Shown in pieces: positions 1 through 9,664 of a DNA stretch of 64,000 bases; the first letter of the stretch is position 1; each line of letters begins with the position of its first letter. Source of the DNA: Ricordea florida. Taxonomy: Eukaryota > Cnidaria > Anthozoa > Corallimorpharia > Ricordeidae. The stretch lies in assembly GCA_949710005.1 (NCBI GenBank), contig OX453281.1, forward strand, positions 26,028,839-26,092,838. Direction: 5' to 3'. A program made the translations under genes and the position numbers. Below the pieces are notes generated by a model that did no database searches, had not been told where the DNA came from, and saw only the letters and a list, made by a program, of their open reading frames with translations.

Positions 1-371
1 GCGTCAAGCCATAATGGTGCTTCATTTCTTAACTTAGTTTTATCAATCTCAGCCTTTGTTTTATTAAATTCATTCCATTTGGCCATTTTTTCATTATGTT
101 CCTTCCATTCATCTCTAATTTTGAAACGGTCAAAAACGTAATCTTCTAATTTAGGCTCATCTTTCATATAACAACCTCGATACCCACTTTCATAATACCA
201 TTTGAATAAATCTTCGTTATTTGGTATATCCACAAATTTTGTTACTATTTCACCTTCATTAAGACTTGGTTCATCAGTACGCATTGTATCAAGGTATGAC
301 TTCCTGATATGCATCATTAATGTAAGATTATAATCTTGTTGAGCAAGTCTAAATAATTCATTGAAATCCAT
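1..371 (-). CDS. Unknown element A protein, C-terminus outside window
   Basis: An open frame starts at ATG 371-369 and stays open to the window edge, giving about 123 codons. It begins 2 nt after the stop of the 73-aa membrane protein gene, fitting the compact layout. The product is hydrophilic and rich in charged and aromatic residues, with a Lys/Glu-rich helical stretch near residues 85-120. I do not recognise it. The gene at the same position in element B (43606-43788) is only 60 aa and shows no obvious similarity, so this may be a position where the two elements differ. Confidence 0.55.
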   Translation of the reverse strand, partial: MDFNELFRLAQQDYNLTLMMHIRKSYLDTMRTDEPSLNEGEIVTKFVDIPNNEDLFKWYYESGYRGCYMKDEPKLEDYVFDRFKIRDEWKEHNEKMAKWNEFNKTKAEIDKTKLRNEAPLWLD

Positions 372-373
372 AT

Positions 374-595
374 TCAAACACTTGTAGGTAATATCTTCTG
401 ATCCTCTAAATACGTTTTGACATACATGCTTATACTCAATACAACTACCCATTTGCCATAATTCATGATACTAGTCGATGGGTCACCGGTGAATGTCTCC
501 CGAAGAGCCTTTTTGGCCAGCCAGCCCATCCCAGTCGACAATCCAACGAGCACTACAGAGTCACTAACTGTCTTTACGAGCTTATTCTCAGCCAT
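374..595 (-). CDS. Small predicted membrane protein (73 aa), conserved in A and B
   Basis: The 73-aa product is a clear homologue of the element B protein at 43381-43602. Both share an N-terminal NKLVKTV motif, a central GDPS-SIMNYGKW motif and a C-terminal YLEDQKILP motif. Two weakly hydrophobic segments (about residues 12-25 and 45-60) suggest a small membrane or virion-associated protein. It sits between the coiled, one-helix protein gene (603-1055) and the gene running off the window. Function unknown. Conservation between two diverged copies supports real coding. Confidence 0.75.
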   Translation of the reverse strand: MAENKLVKTVSDSVVLVGLSTGMGWLAKKALRETFTGDPSTSIMNYGKWVVVLSISMYVKTYLEDQKILPTSV

Positions 596-602
596 TTATG
601 AA

Positions 603-1055
603 TCACATCCACCTACTTTTTAAGCTATTTTTATCTTCTTCTTCGTTTACGGGCTGACTTGCATTATTGTCTATGATTCTGGGCTGTGGTGAATTAAATG
701 TAATAGTTGGTGTTGGTATATGCAAATCAGCTATTCTATCTCTATAGTTTGTGAATAAGGCATAGGCGGTGAGGTAAATTACGCCTATAATCAGAATAAT
801 TTGGGATGACATATTCGGTATCCAATCCTTTCCAGAGCCCTTCCCCCTTTCCTTTTCCCTTTCATCCTTTTCCCTTTCATTTTCTTCCCTTTCTCTTCCT
901 TCCTTTTCTCTTTCCTCTTCACGTTTCGAAGCTTCTCTAGCTCTCTTATTTTTTTCTGATAGTGTTTTACCAGCCTGAACTCTCTTGGGGTCTTTGACCT
1001 TTGTTTTGACAGAAGGTTCTCTAGTGATTTGCTCAGCTTGGATTTCTTCAGACAT
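603..1055 (-). CDS. Charged coiled-coil protein with one transmembrane helix
   Basis: The start at 1055 is chosen because the element B homologue (42989-43372) begins at the matching methionine; an upstream ATG at 1103 would add 16 residues. The N-terminal part shares an EQIT-EP-VK-KVKDPK motif with B. A long Lys/Glu/Arg-rich helix follows, then a single hydrophobic segment (about 20 residues), then a tail with a (K/R)IADL motif. The Glu/Arg-rich stretch is much longer than in B, which points to simple-repeat expansion. Probably a membrane-anchored structural protein; function unknown. Confidence 0.7.
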   Translation of the reverse strand: MSEEIQAEQITREPSVKTKVKDPKRVQAGKTLSEKNKRAREASKREEEREKEGREREENEREKDEREKERGKGSGKDWIPNMSSQIILIIGVIYLTAYALFTNYRDRIADLHIPTPTITFNSPQPRIIDNNASQPVNEEEDKNSLKSRWM

Positions 1056-1146
1056 GTTATGAGTTAATCTAGTATAACCTTTAAGTCTCCTAGTAAGAGT
1101 CATACTAGGAAACTATCACATTCCACCCATCACCCTATTTGTCTAA

Positions 1147-2148
1147 TTAGTTACTTATTTTTTTCTTAGTATCAGTCTTCCTCTTATTCTTCATTTCATA
1201 CATCAATTCCATATATTTTTTTGATGGAGTCGTAATCTCTTCATCATAATGATCATCACCACTCTTTACTTCAAATTCAGCAGAAGACTCATCATCCTCC
1301 TCCTCATCACTTGCAGCTTCTTCATCATCATAACCAAGATGTGCAAAAACATCCTCCTCGTCCTCTTTCTCCTTAGGTATATATTCAATAGGTTTACTCA
1401 ATCTAATTGCTTGAACCACAAATTTTATATTTGCTATATTATCACGACCCCTACCACAAGGACCAAATGATATTCCTTCTAATCTTACTGAAATTGTTGC
1501 ACATGCTTTAGTACTATCATCACCCTTTTTCTTTTGAATGTATTTAGTGTAGTCTTCACCCTTCCTACGACCCCTGAATGCAGTGTGATTTTTCAAATCA
1601 GGACCAGATCCACTTATATTAAACTCAAGCCACATAGTTTTACCATTAAATTCAGGGTTTGGTTCATATGGTGGCTTAATCAAATTAATTGATTCATTAT
1701 CATTCAAAAGTTTAAGTTTATTTCCACCTAATTTAGGCATCTTTTTCCTAATGTCATCATCTTCATAAAATTTTTGAGTAACTTTAGCTACTTTGTTTAC
1801 GATACCATCAATTATGGCTTGAGTTCTTTTGTCTTCGTCATGTAAGTTGTAAGCAAATTTGACTCCCTTTCTGTTTTCAACGGTTTTATCCTGGTTGAAA
1901 GCATAATCATATTGTAAACCAGATATATTCTGATCGCTTAATTGAAAGGATAAACTCTTCTTAACAAGAGCACCATCCTCATCACAAATCACATATACCC
2001 TTGAATATGAATAATTAGCACGTTTCCCCTTCACTGGAGGCTCTATAACAATAGAATCCCAATTAAAATCAGTCTCTTCAATTGGGACAAAAAGAGTCTT
2101 CAATGATGATGAAGAAAAAGAAGATGATGAACCAGAAGATTGTGACAT
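1147..2148 (-). CDS. Unknown element protein with acidic C-terminus (333 aa)
   Basis: The ATG at 2148 is preferred over a GTG at 2175. The protein opens with a Ser-rich tract, then a motif of the form DFNWDSIV matched by DFDWSTIV in the element B homologue at 41728-42627. The C-terminal third is strongly acidic, with runs of Asp/Glu and Ser, followed by a basic end. No catalytic signature is visible. Position after the ATPase and the one-helix gene is the same in both elements, apart from an extra gene in B. Possible scaffold or DNA-binding structural protein; that is inference. Confidence 0.7.
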   Translation of the reverse strand: MSQSSGSSSSFSSSSLKTLFVPIEETDFNWDSIVIEPPVKGKRANYSYSRVYVICDEDGALVKKSLSFQLSDQNISGLQYDYAFNQDKTVENRKGVKFAYNLHDEDKRTQAIIDGIVNKVAKVTQKFYEDDDIRKKMPKLGGNKLKLLNDNESINLIKPPYEPNPEFNGKTMWLEFNISGSGPDLKNHTAFRGRRKGEDYTKYIQKKKGDDSTKACATISVRLEGISFGPCGRGRDNIANIKFVVQAIRLSKPIEYIPKEKEDEEDVFAHLGYDDEEAASDEEEDDESSAEFEVKSGDDHYDEEITTPSKKYMELMYEMKNKRKTDTKKKISN

Positions 2149-2213
2149 GTTGTTTGCTTTCTGTTGCGTATACACATTCCTGGCACGGACAACTTAATTT
2201 TTAAATTTTTGTA

Positions 2214-2744
2214 TTACCGGACAGTATCAACTCCAACTTGATCTGTATTAGTTGGATCATCAACAGTAGTAGTCTCTCTTAGTTTGAAATGCTTGATGGT
2301 GGTAATAGCTATTATTATTAATGTAGCAGCTATTCCACCCTTTACTACTATTGAACCAGAAACTTCTGATAGCCATTGTTTAACCAATTGGTTATTCTTC
2401 CAATCATTTACTAGAGCTTCTGGTTCATCTATTCCGCCATAACTACTAAGACACCAATTAACTAATTTAGCTAATAGATGTAAAGGAGGATCTATTAGTC
2501 CATCAGCTAGATTCTTACCAGACACCATCTTATATCTCTTGTAGTACTTTTCAACATCCTTTTCTGATAATTTATGTATATCAGACAGGGTCATTTGCAT
2601 ACCAATATACTCCTTGGTGGATCCTAGACAAGCTAGTATTGAGAGTTCTTCTCTTTTAGATTTCAAATCATCATCATCACTAGTGTTTATTGCTTGATCA
2701 TTTACGACAGTTTCACCATTCATGATATCTTCGGGAGTTGTCAT
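2214..2744 (-). CDS. Conserved one-helix protein following the ATPase (176 aa)
   Basis: It starts 2 nt after the ATPase stop. It shares with the frameshifted B copy (40389-40953) an N-terminus MxTPEDI-NGE, a LACLGSTKEY motif, a LS-KDVEKYYKRY motif, a DWKN-QL motif and a C-terminal KHFKLRE motif. Near residue 130-150 there is one hydrophobic helix (about 20 residues). The constant position beside the ATPase suggests a virion or packaging role, but the family is not one I can name. Confidence 0.75.
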   Translation of the reverse strand: MTTPEDIMNGETVVNDQAINTSDDDDLKSKREELSILACLGSTKEYIGMQMTLSDIHKLSEKDVEKYYKRYKMVSGKNLADGLIDPPLHLLAKLVNWCLSSYGGIDEPEALVNDWKNNQLVKQWLSEVSGSIVVKGGIAATLIIIAITTIKHFKLRETTTVDDPTNTDQVGVDTVR

Positions 2745-2746
2745 AA

Positions 2747-3379
2747 TTATGCCGTAATAGCTGGTGTCTCTAAATAATTTTGGAATGGATGCCTAAGGGA
2801 GAAACAAAGCCTGGCATACTTTTCATTCTTAAGATGCTTCTTGTATTTTTTACAAGTTTCAGCATCCAGGTCTCCACCATATTCCTCGAAAAGCATCTTC
2901 ATCGCTGTTTGTGATGGATTATGGAATGAAACCACACAAGCTACATTTTCCCGGAATGGTTTGGCTATAGATGTGAGCTGCTGAGTGAGAACCCACACTG
3001 ATATCCCTATATGTCTTCCAGAGAACGCTAAATCGATGAATTTGTTGGATCTATTCTTAAGATCCTTTGAAACGGCACAATCATCCAATATTATTAGCGC
3101 ATTCATATCTGAGAAGAACGATGCACAATCCATTAACAAATTGTTGATTTCATCATGATCACTCGCATCTGGTGAGAGTACAAAGAATCGTTTATCCCCC
3201 TTTGCAAAGCCTCTATAAGTTTTGTTATGGGCATATGTTGGACAAATCAATATAATATAATCGAATACTTGCCTATAATGACCTCGAAGCTGTTCCACTA
3301 TGTATTGTGTCTTTCCACAATTCGTGGGACCAGTTGTGATGCAATTGAATGGAATCATATCTTTGAGTTCATTCATCAT
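2747..3379 (-). CDS. A32-like genome-packaging ATPase
   Basis: The 210-aa protein has a Walker A motif GPTNCGKT near residue 18, a Walker B motif LIILDD near residue 95, and a downstream VWVLTQQLTS segment typical of the FtsK/HerA-type packaging ATPases related to vaccinia A32. These proteins drive DNA into viral capsids. A second ATG lies one codon in, and the B copy starts there. The gene lies between the probable capsid gene and the conserved one-helix gene, as in element B. It looks intact. Confidence 0.9.
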   Translation of the reverse strand: MMNELKDMIPFNCITTGPTNCGKTQYIVEQLRGHYRQVFDYIILICPTYAHNKTYRGFAKGDKRFFVLSPDASDHDEINNLLMDCASFFSDMNALIILDDCAVSKDLKNRSNKFIDLAFSGRHIGISVWVLTQQLTSIAKPFRENVACVVSFHNPSQTAMKMLFEEYGGDLDAETCKKYKKHLKNEKYARLCFSLRHPFQNYLETPAITA

Positions 3380-3410
3380 TACTCAATACATTAACTCCTT
3401 TAGATTAATG

Positions 3411-3438
3411 TTTCTTCTCATGAGAACGTGAGAAGAAA
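3411..3438. other. Hairpin between capsid and ATPase genes of element A
   Basis: A perfect 10-bp stem, TTTCTTCTCA paired with TGAGAAGAAA around an 8-nt loop, fills part of the 72-bp gap between the ATPase start and the capsid stop. It could be a transcript 3' end signal. Element B has only 13 bp at this position and no matching hairpin. Confidence 0.4.
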
Positions 3439-3451
3439 AACATATTATGGC

Positions 3452-4687
3452 CTAATATACTATCTCATCTAGATTACCTTTCATAATGCCCATAGCTGCA
3501 TCCGCGACCACGAACATGTAGCATGTAAGAACTCTAGTTCGTACCTTTTCTCTCTTAATTTCTAAAGTCACACCATCACGAGTAGCAATAATATACAAAC
3601 CATTTCCATGGATATCATTATCCGGATAAGTCCTCAAATCAATCCACAAAGCGAATTTATCTGTATAGAAGTCAGATTCCTTAATTGAATCACTGAGACC
3701 AACTCGTTTAATTATGGATTGCCACAAATCAGTCGCCATCATACCTTTCAAATAAACTTTGTTGGGGACCCCATCTATATCAATCTTGACTGATGTGATC
3801 CTTGGATTTACAAAAATCTCAGAATCCCTAAGACCTTCTGCATGAGGGGCAGTGAAAAGACATAGTATACCAGTCATAGATCTCCTTGGCACATTAATAT
3901 GCTGATTTATCACAGCATCATTAGCCTCAGAGATTGTGAAAGTTTTGTGAAGAAGTACTTTTTCATACGTGAATCCTTTACCAACTTTGTAGGACGCAAC
4001 AGCCTTTCCTGCTAAAGAATCACTCGATATGCATTGGTATTCCATCTCCATGTTTATTAATTTATAATCAGGCGGTGTTTCACTGTTTGAATAAACTACA
4101 ACATCAGAAACTTTAGCCAAAGTCAATTCAAATCTAAGTGGATGTGGTAATCCTCTTGGATAAAATATTCCATGATCTTTGAGGATTGTGTGATCTAATG
4201 GAATAGCATATCTAGTGTTATGAATCGTAGCCAAAGTATTATCCCTTGCTTTTGATGTATCTTTATTACCTGCATTGGTTCTAATTTTCCTTATATTAAC
4301 ATCTGATATACCCTGTCTCAATCTATTATCACGATCTTCACTTGCCAAAAACAAATCATGATAAGTTTTGAATAAATCAAATCTACTAAGATCCTCTATG
4401 ATTTCACCCCCTAATAAAACTTTATATTGTAAAATTAAGTTCCTTCCTAAATTATTAACAAGAGTGTTGTCTTTGTGTCCGGTTACAACCATATCAAAGG
4501 TTATGTAGACGCTACCAGGCACAATCACCAGATTTTCACTCAATTTTGGGATTTCAATGTATAATGTCTCACCAGGTTCTGCAGATGATGGATTTAGTGT
4601 GACCCGATTTAATGACGTCATAGCCTTCAACCCTTCACGAGTCCTTGGAACACGATTTGGATCAAGAATGTTTGATATAGAAGTCAT
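3452..4687 (-). CDS. Probable major capsid protein (411 aa)
   Basis: The gene encodes a beta-rich 411-aa protein with the same length as its element B homologue (38508-39743). Conserved patches include LDPNRVPR near the start, VIVPGSVYITFDM, LFGGEIIED-type and ILKDHG(I/V)FYPRGL in the middle, and a SRRSMTG-type patch near residue 275. Its length, predicted beta content and place between integrase and ATPase fit a double jelly-roll capsid protein of Polinton/adintovirus type. I assign it by context and recalled family resemblance rather than by a diagnostic motif. The start lies 27 bp from the divergent integrase start. Confidence 0.65.
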   Translation of the reverse strand: MTSISNILDPNRVPRTREGLKAMTSLNRVTLNPSSAEPGETLYIEIPKLSENLVIVPGSVYITFDMVVTGHKDNTLVNNLGRNLILQYKVLLGGEIIEDLSRFDLFKTYHDLFLASEDRDNRLRQGISDVNIRKIRTNAGNKDTSKARDNTLATIHNTRYAIPLDHTILKDHGIFYPRGLPHPLRFELTLAKVSDVVVYSNSETPPDYKLINMEMEYQCISSDSLAGKAVASYKVGKGFTYEKVLLHKTFTISEANDAVINQHINVPRRSMTGILCLFTAPHAEGLRDSEIFVNPRITSVKIDIDGVPNKVYLKGMMATDLWQSIIKRVGLSDSIKESDFYTDKFALWIDLRTYPDNDIHGNGLYIIATRDGVTLEIKREKVRTRVLTCYMFVVADAAMGIMKGNLDEIVY

Positions 4688-4714
4688 TTTAAATGTTTAT
4701 ATTCTTGTTTATAA
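4688..4714. promoter_or_regulatory. Bidirectional promoter region, element A
   Basis: Only 27 bp separate the divergent starts of capsid and integrase genes. Read from the integrase side it opens CATTTATAA and ends near TTTAAATG-like sequence, and it shares CATTTATAA-CAAGA with the 25-bp gap at the same place in element B. A TATA-like core that serves both genes is inferred. Confidence 0.5.
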
Positions 4715-5707
4715 ATGAATGATTCTAATGTTTTAAGTCGATTATATTACTCCACTGATGGATACTGCCGGAAAGGATACTCGGCCATACCCAAATTAGC
4801 CAAAGCAGCCAAAGTTATTGAAAAGGTCGCCAAAGAGTGGTTGGAGAAGCAAGCCTTGTGGCAAATTTATCTCCCAGCCCCCAAGTATATACCCAGGCCA
4901 CATTGGAGAGTTAATAAGCCAAATCAGATTCATCAAGCGGACTTGTTGTTTCTTCCTCATGATACAGTGAGAAGAAAAACATACCGCTATGCCTTAGTTG
5001 TGATTGATATTGCTTCAAGATATAAGGATGTTGAGGCATTGACCTCGAAGGAGAGTGGTGAAGTTGCTAATGCCTTTGAAAAGATTTATTCCCGTAAGTT
5101 GAAATGGCCACAAACATTAATGGTGGATCCAGGAACAGAATTCAAGGGTGATGTAACAAATCTTATGAATAAGCATCAAGTTACAATCCAGCGTAGTGAA
5201 GCTGGAAATCATAGAGCTCAGGCTTTTGTTGAGAGAGCCAATAGGGCTCTTGGTGAGAAGTTATTCAGCCATCAATACGCTCAAGAGATGGTTAGTGAAA
5301 ACAGATCCACAGTTTGGGTGAACAGATTGCCTGACATCATGAAGACCTTGAATAGTGAGACCACACGTATTACTGGTAAAGAGCCTGAGGAAGCTTTGAA
5401 AATAGATTCAATTGGCACTAAAACTCCAGACTATAAGCGACCTGTGGGATTAGATGAGAAGAGATTACCTCCAGATGTTCAAGTCAGATATCTATATGCC
5501 CCTGGTGAAGATGAAGGTGGAGACAAACGAAGGGCTACTGATCCCATATGGAGCCTTGAGGTCTATGATATGGCCAGAACCATAATTGAACCGGGTCAAC
5601 CAGTCTTGTACTATTTGAATGGGGATCCAAAACGAGGATTCGTTCGTGAGGAGCTTCAATTTGTACCCCAAGACACTGAATCACCACCTTCTAGCGTTCT
5701 GAAGTGA
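4715..5707 (+). CDS. Retroviral-type integrase (DDE), element A
   Basis: The 330-aa protein has a catalytic triad that fits the rve fold: Asp76 in HQADL, Asp138 in MVDPGTEF and Glu173 in FVERANR, a D,D(34)E spacing. The C-terminal part contains a small beta-rich basic region as in Polinton c-integrases, which insert the element and make 5-6 bp target duplications. It is the only plus-strand gene in this part of element A. Its 3' end overlaps the PolB 3' end by 52 bp on the opposite strand. It appears intact. Confidence 0.92.
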   Translation: MNDSNVLSRLYYSTDGYCRKGYSAIPKLAKAAKVIEKVAKEWLEKQALWQIYLPAPKYIPRPHWRVNKPNQIHQADLLFLPHDTVRRKTYRYALVVIDIASRYKDVEALTSKESGEVANAFEKIYSRKLKWPQTLMVDPGTEFKGDVTNLMNKHQVTIQRSEAGNHRAQAFVERANRALGEKLFSHQYAQEMVSENRSTVWVNRLPDIMKTLNSETTRITGKEPEEALKIDSIGTKTPDYKRPVGLDEKRLPPDVQVRYLYAPGEDEGGDKRRATDPIWSLEVYDMARTIIEPGQPVLYYLNGDPKRGFVREELQFVPQDTESPPSSVLK

Positions 5708-8700
5708 CCATGTGCATAAGTATTTACACCATCTTCCATTATCACACGTTTATCATCCTCGCGTGATAATGCAATCTTATTAATTGTTTCAGTGTAGATG
5801 TCATGCTTATGACTCCTTATGGTGTTCATCTTCCTTCTCTGGAATTTACCACTGAAAAGACAATTCTTATAATCCTTGAAACTTATACTCTTACTCACCA
5901 CTGCCTTATTCACATCTTTGCATTTCTTGACTTCTTTCTGTTTATCTGTCTTGAAGGCATATAATTTGGCTCTTAGACCCACAAATTCCGTTATCTGTTC
6001 ACCGCCAGCTTCATCCTTGAACATTCCTCCAACCTTCTTATTCACTCCAGTTTCAATTCCAGATGGATGGTCCTTGGGATAGTTGCTGGTATCGAATTTG
6101 TCTCTGACATCTGGGCTTATGTCATTATAGAAGTCCTCAGTCTGTATCTCATAAGCTAGGGAATCCGTATCTGTGAACAGTAATCTGGCTTTCTCCCCAT
6201 ACTTAGGCTTTATGTAATTGTAATGAAAATCATACATGGTTATTTTACTCAAATCTAGAATAGCCAGTCCTAAGTAAATGGGTTTATCAAAAAGAAGTTT
6301 AGTTTTCTTCATATGGAAAGCAGTCAATTCCTCACAGAATATATTCCTATGATGGAAGTTTGGCTTCACAATCAATTTACGTGCTTTCTTCTCATTAGTG
6401 ACTAACTGAATATCCACCCTCTTCCTAATATTCTCCATAGTCTTACCAAACACTTAGTTGTTCATTAATTTGAAGAAATCTTTTTCAAAGTCATTCTCAG
6501 CCTTAGCTCTAAGACTATTGTTCAAGTCAATGTAGGACCTTAACCACTCCGATTCTTCGAATTTAATTCCTCTGTGTACTTTGATTAATTTTAATCCTAA
6601 AGATAAATACTGTTTCAGTGCTTCATGATGTAATATATACTTCTTCTTGTCCCTCAAATTAGGAATTAACTTAACAACACCTTCTACATCCAATCTCTCT
6701 GGGGCTAATGGATAGTCATTGTGTAGATCATGTAGCTGGAGTGAGTATTCCATATCCACTTCCAATATGCATGGATGGTCTCTCCAATCTGATAACTCCT
6801 GATCATCCATCCACTCAAAACCATGAGTTGGTAAAGCCTTGGTCATTGCGTGTCCATAAAGTCCATTCGCATCTAAATATGTGATATACTTTGTAGGTAA
6901 TTCTGGATCATATTCCTTCATATATGGATTGTTGGCTTTCCCATGCCTAGTGGAGATCATTGATATACCACCTCTGATACCATTCTCAATCATAATCAGC
7001 ATATCTGGATCTCTCAATAGCTCCAATTCCACCTTGGTTATCTTCAATGTAGCATCCCAAGCCAATCCAGGTGCAGTAAAATGCCATGCAGGATCCAACC
7101 CATAATTTCTCATACAGACACCTCTGAAGTTCTCAAAGACATCAGCCAATCGGATTACATCTGTTTTGAGATATAAATCATGATAATCCCTAAAGTTTTT
7201 CATACCAAAGGTATCCCACACGTTTCCAGCATGTTGATAATCCTCATCTGATATATCAACATCATAAAGTCTCGAATAGAATTCCTCCTTAGCTGGTAGA
7301 CTAGACACTTGTAACTTATCAAACCCATCAAACCAATCATATGGAAATACACCCTTTCTAGCCAATAAATCAAAGTTTTCTCCTTCATAGTATCTCTCAA
7401 GATTTTCCAGAGACTCTCTTGGTAAGTTATCAACCAAACTGGCTAGACCACTTGCCATGAATCTAAAACTGTCTATAAATCTAATGGATCGTTTAATCTG
7501 AACCTCCTTACCCTCCTCATCCCCTTCTGCCTCCTTCTTGAAAGTTTCAACCACAATCTCCTTTGTGAATGAGATGTACTTTTCATCATTGAGTGGAATG
7601 CAATCTATCTTACCCTCTGATACCCCCATCTTCTTAATGAACAAATGACTGTCATATCCAGACAAATTGTGGAATATGACTGGGAAGAACTTAGGGACGT
7701 TGAATTCCAGATTACATTTTCTGTGGGCTGATCCTCGGTACCTACCTGTAATATGACAATGGTCAATCACCTTATCATTTCCCAATTCATCCTCACAAAT
7801 ATGGCAATGAGTAGCTTTATCATGCTTCCTATGATCACTCATCTTCATTACAAGCTTCTTTTCAGACTTGAATTGATTATAGATCTTCTTGATATCCTCT
7901 TCTAAACTTTCCTGGAACATTTGTGGTATATCATCCTCAGTTGATTTGGCTGTACACATCACTAACTTAGGCTCAAATACCTCATCATCAAAACACTTGA
8001 TAAGATAACAGAAACCTGATGGCTTGTGCTTTTGATATTCATTCGTAAAGCTATCTCTATCATCCGGTGAACAAGTGTCTATCTTCTCCGTGAAACACTC
8101 GAAATCCGCGTAGACCACAAATGGCACTTGCATCTTTCTCTTATGATTTTTGAAAGTAATGTATCTTGGACTCCCATCTTCATTCATAGGCATCTGAACT
8201 TTCACTGCTTCGTTGTTTAGGCAATATTCCATATGTGTTTCCAACGACTTTTCAGAATTGAATGAGTTTAGGCAGTTATCACAATATAAACGAGTGCCAT
8301 GATGTTTATTATACTCTACAAGTCTTGACATATTCTTGATCCAACAGTAGTGATTTGTCTCATCGTTTGATATCAATAATAGATTTATCTTTGACACTCC
8401 TGACTTATTACTACGCCTGATTAGGGTTGGCCCACCATTCTCATAGCCAAGGATATTGATCCCATATGGGTTCTGCCTTTCGAATTTATCTATCTGGTTT
8501 GTACCAAGTGCTGAAACTGGAAACTCTATTCCTGACCAATCGAGCTTCTCTGAGTTTTCTCTCATCTCCTTATTCAACCTTTCAGGATGAATCTCTACAG
8601 GGAACACAGCAGATGTCACTGCCCATTTGAAGCACTCCTGGTCTTTTTCATTCTTAACATTTATAATTGCCTTCTTAGCGGCTAATTTAGGTGGTAATTT

Positions 8701-9129
8701 AATATATGAAGTTCCAGAAAAAGGTTGAAATGGGTTTATATGGATACGAAAATCTACAACATGGTCAAATACCCATCCAGAACGCTCGTTCTCATATTTC
8801 TCCACCAATTCAATCAATCTAGCTTTGATATTATCAAACATAGTAAATGTGTTTGTTGAAGCTGTCACTGTCTCCATCTGTGAATGAAAATGACCTTGAC
8901 TCTGCTCAATAACGCGATTATCCTGGTTATTCCTCCTTATGAAGCCACATGAAAAAATACACTTCAACTTGAATGGCTTCTTCTGTTTACGCATCAAAAC
9001 GTAAAATTGTGATCTAACATTGCTAAGGAATGAAGTTGGATCATAGCCACTTCTACCCTTTACTATATAGGTCTTCAAAAAGCCTTTCAGAGCCGTTTCA
9101 TGTCTTTCAGGGATAAAATAGTCAGGTTT
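5656..9129 (-). pseudogene. Protein-primed family B DNA polymerase, element A (premature stop)
   Basis: Running from the codon after the UAG at 9130-9132, the frame shows exonuclease motifs (YADFEC about 320 residues from 9078, HNLSGYDSHLF, YHDLYLKTD), an endonuclease VII-like zinc motif (CHIC then DHCHITGRYRG), polymerase motif A (YLDANGLYG), motif B (VFGKTMEN) and motif C (FTDTDS). These define the protein-primed PolB of Polintons, adenoviruses and linear plasmids. A TAA at 6454-6456 falls inside motif B, so this copy should lack the palm motif C unless the stop is read through. There is no ATG in the conserved N-terminal stretch; the first in-frame candidates are TTG. Confidence 0.9.
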
Positions 9130-9132
9130 CTA
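9130..9132 (-). other. In-frame UAG separating SAP-like gene and PolB (candidate readthrough site)
   Basis: The minus-strand stop TAG is followed in the same frame by PolB. The codon context is AAA TAG AAA. A UAG stands at the equivalent junction in element B (32895-32897). Recoding is inferred, not shown. Confidence 0.4.
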
Positions 9133-9549
9133 TTTGAGAATATTAGCTACCTTTCTTAATCTCTTAGTGACTGCCCTCTTAACCGGATTTTCAACATTAG
9201 ATCCTATCCAATCTATGGTCTTATTAATTTCATTCTTAGCTAAATCAATGGCCCTTCTATATGAGGCGCGAGCGGGCTTTGTTCTTGTGGGTCTAATTGG
9301 ACTAGAAATTGGAACATTAGCTTCAGATACTCGTGGGGATCCAACAACATTAATTAGTTCTGTTTTCCTCATCTTGGCATAGCCCTGTGTACCAATCTTC
9401 TTGGCTATGATTCTCAGTGCATTCACTGTCAAATTCTCGGGTTGAACATCTGATAACACTTCGAGTAATTCAGCCTTTCTGAATCCACCAGCCTTTACCC
9501 CAGCTTTTTTAGCTATTGACCTCAACTCTTTCACTGGTAAGTTCTCCAT
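9130..9549 (-). CDS. SAP/Rho_N-like DNA-binding protein, element A (139 aa)
   Basis: The first ATG is at 9549; an upstream GTG at 9591 is less likely. The product has two helix-extended-helix repeats, one near residues 4-32 (VKELRSIAKKAG then RKAELLEVL) and one near 40-70 (ALRIIAKKIG then RKTELINVV), which resemble SAP or Rho_N nucleic-acid-binding motifs. A Pro/Arg-rich linker and a basic helix follow. The gene lies upstream of PolB in the same frame. In protein-primed systems the terminal protein often lies N-terminal to or beside PolB, so a terminal-protein or end-binding role is a reasonable inference. Confidence 0.65.
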   Translation of the reverse strand: MENLPVKELRSIAKKAGVKAGGFRKAELLEVLSDVQPENLTVNALRIIAKKIGTQGYAKMRKTELINVVGSPRVSEANVPISSPIRPTRTKPARASYRRAIDLAKNEINKTIDWIGSNVENPVKRAVTKRLRKVANILK

Positions 9550-9624
9550 AACATCATTGGAATAACAAATTATATTCCTTAAACCAATCACTATACTACT
9601 TAACAGCTTATTTAACTTTTATAC

Positions 9625-9651
9625 TTTTGTAACACGCTTCATGTTACAAAA
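9625..9651. terminator. Conserved 10-bp stem, 7-nt loop hairpin, element A
   Basis: TTTTGTAACA pairs perfectly with TGTTACAAAA around the loop CGCTTCA. It lies just downstream of the stop at 9665 of the adjacent minus-strand gene. A hairpin of the same stem and loop length and nearly the same stem sequence lies downstream of the last plus-strand gene of element B (48411-48437). A transcript 3' end role is inferred. Confidence 0.5.
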
Positions 9652-9664
9652 ATACCATTCATAA

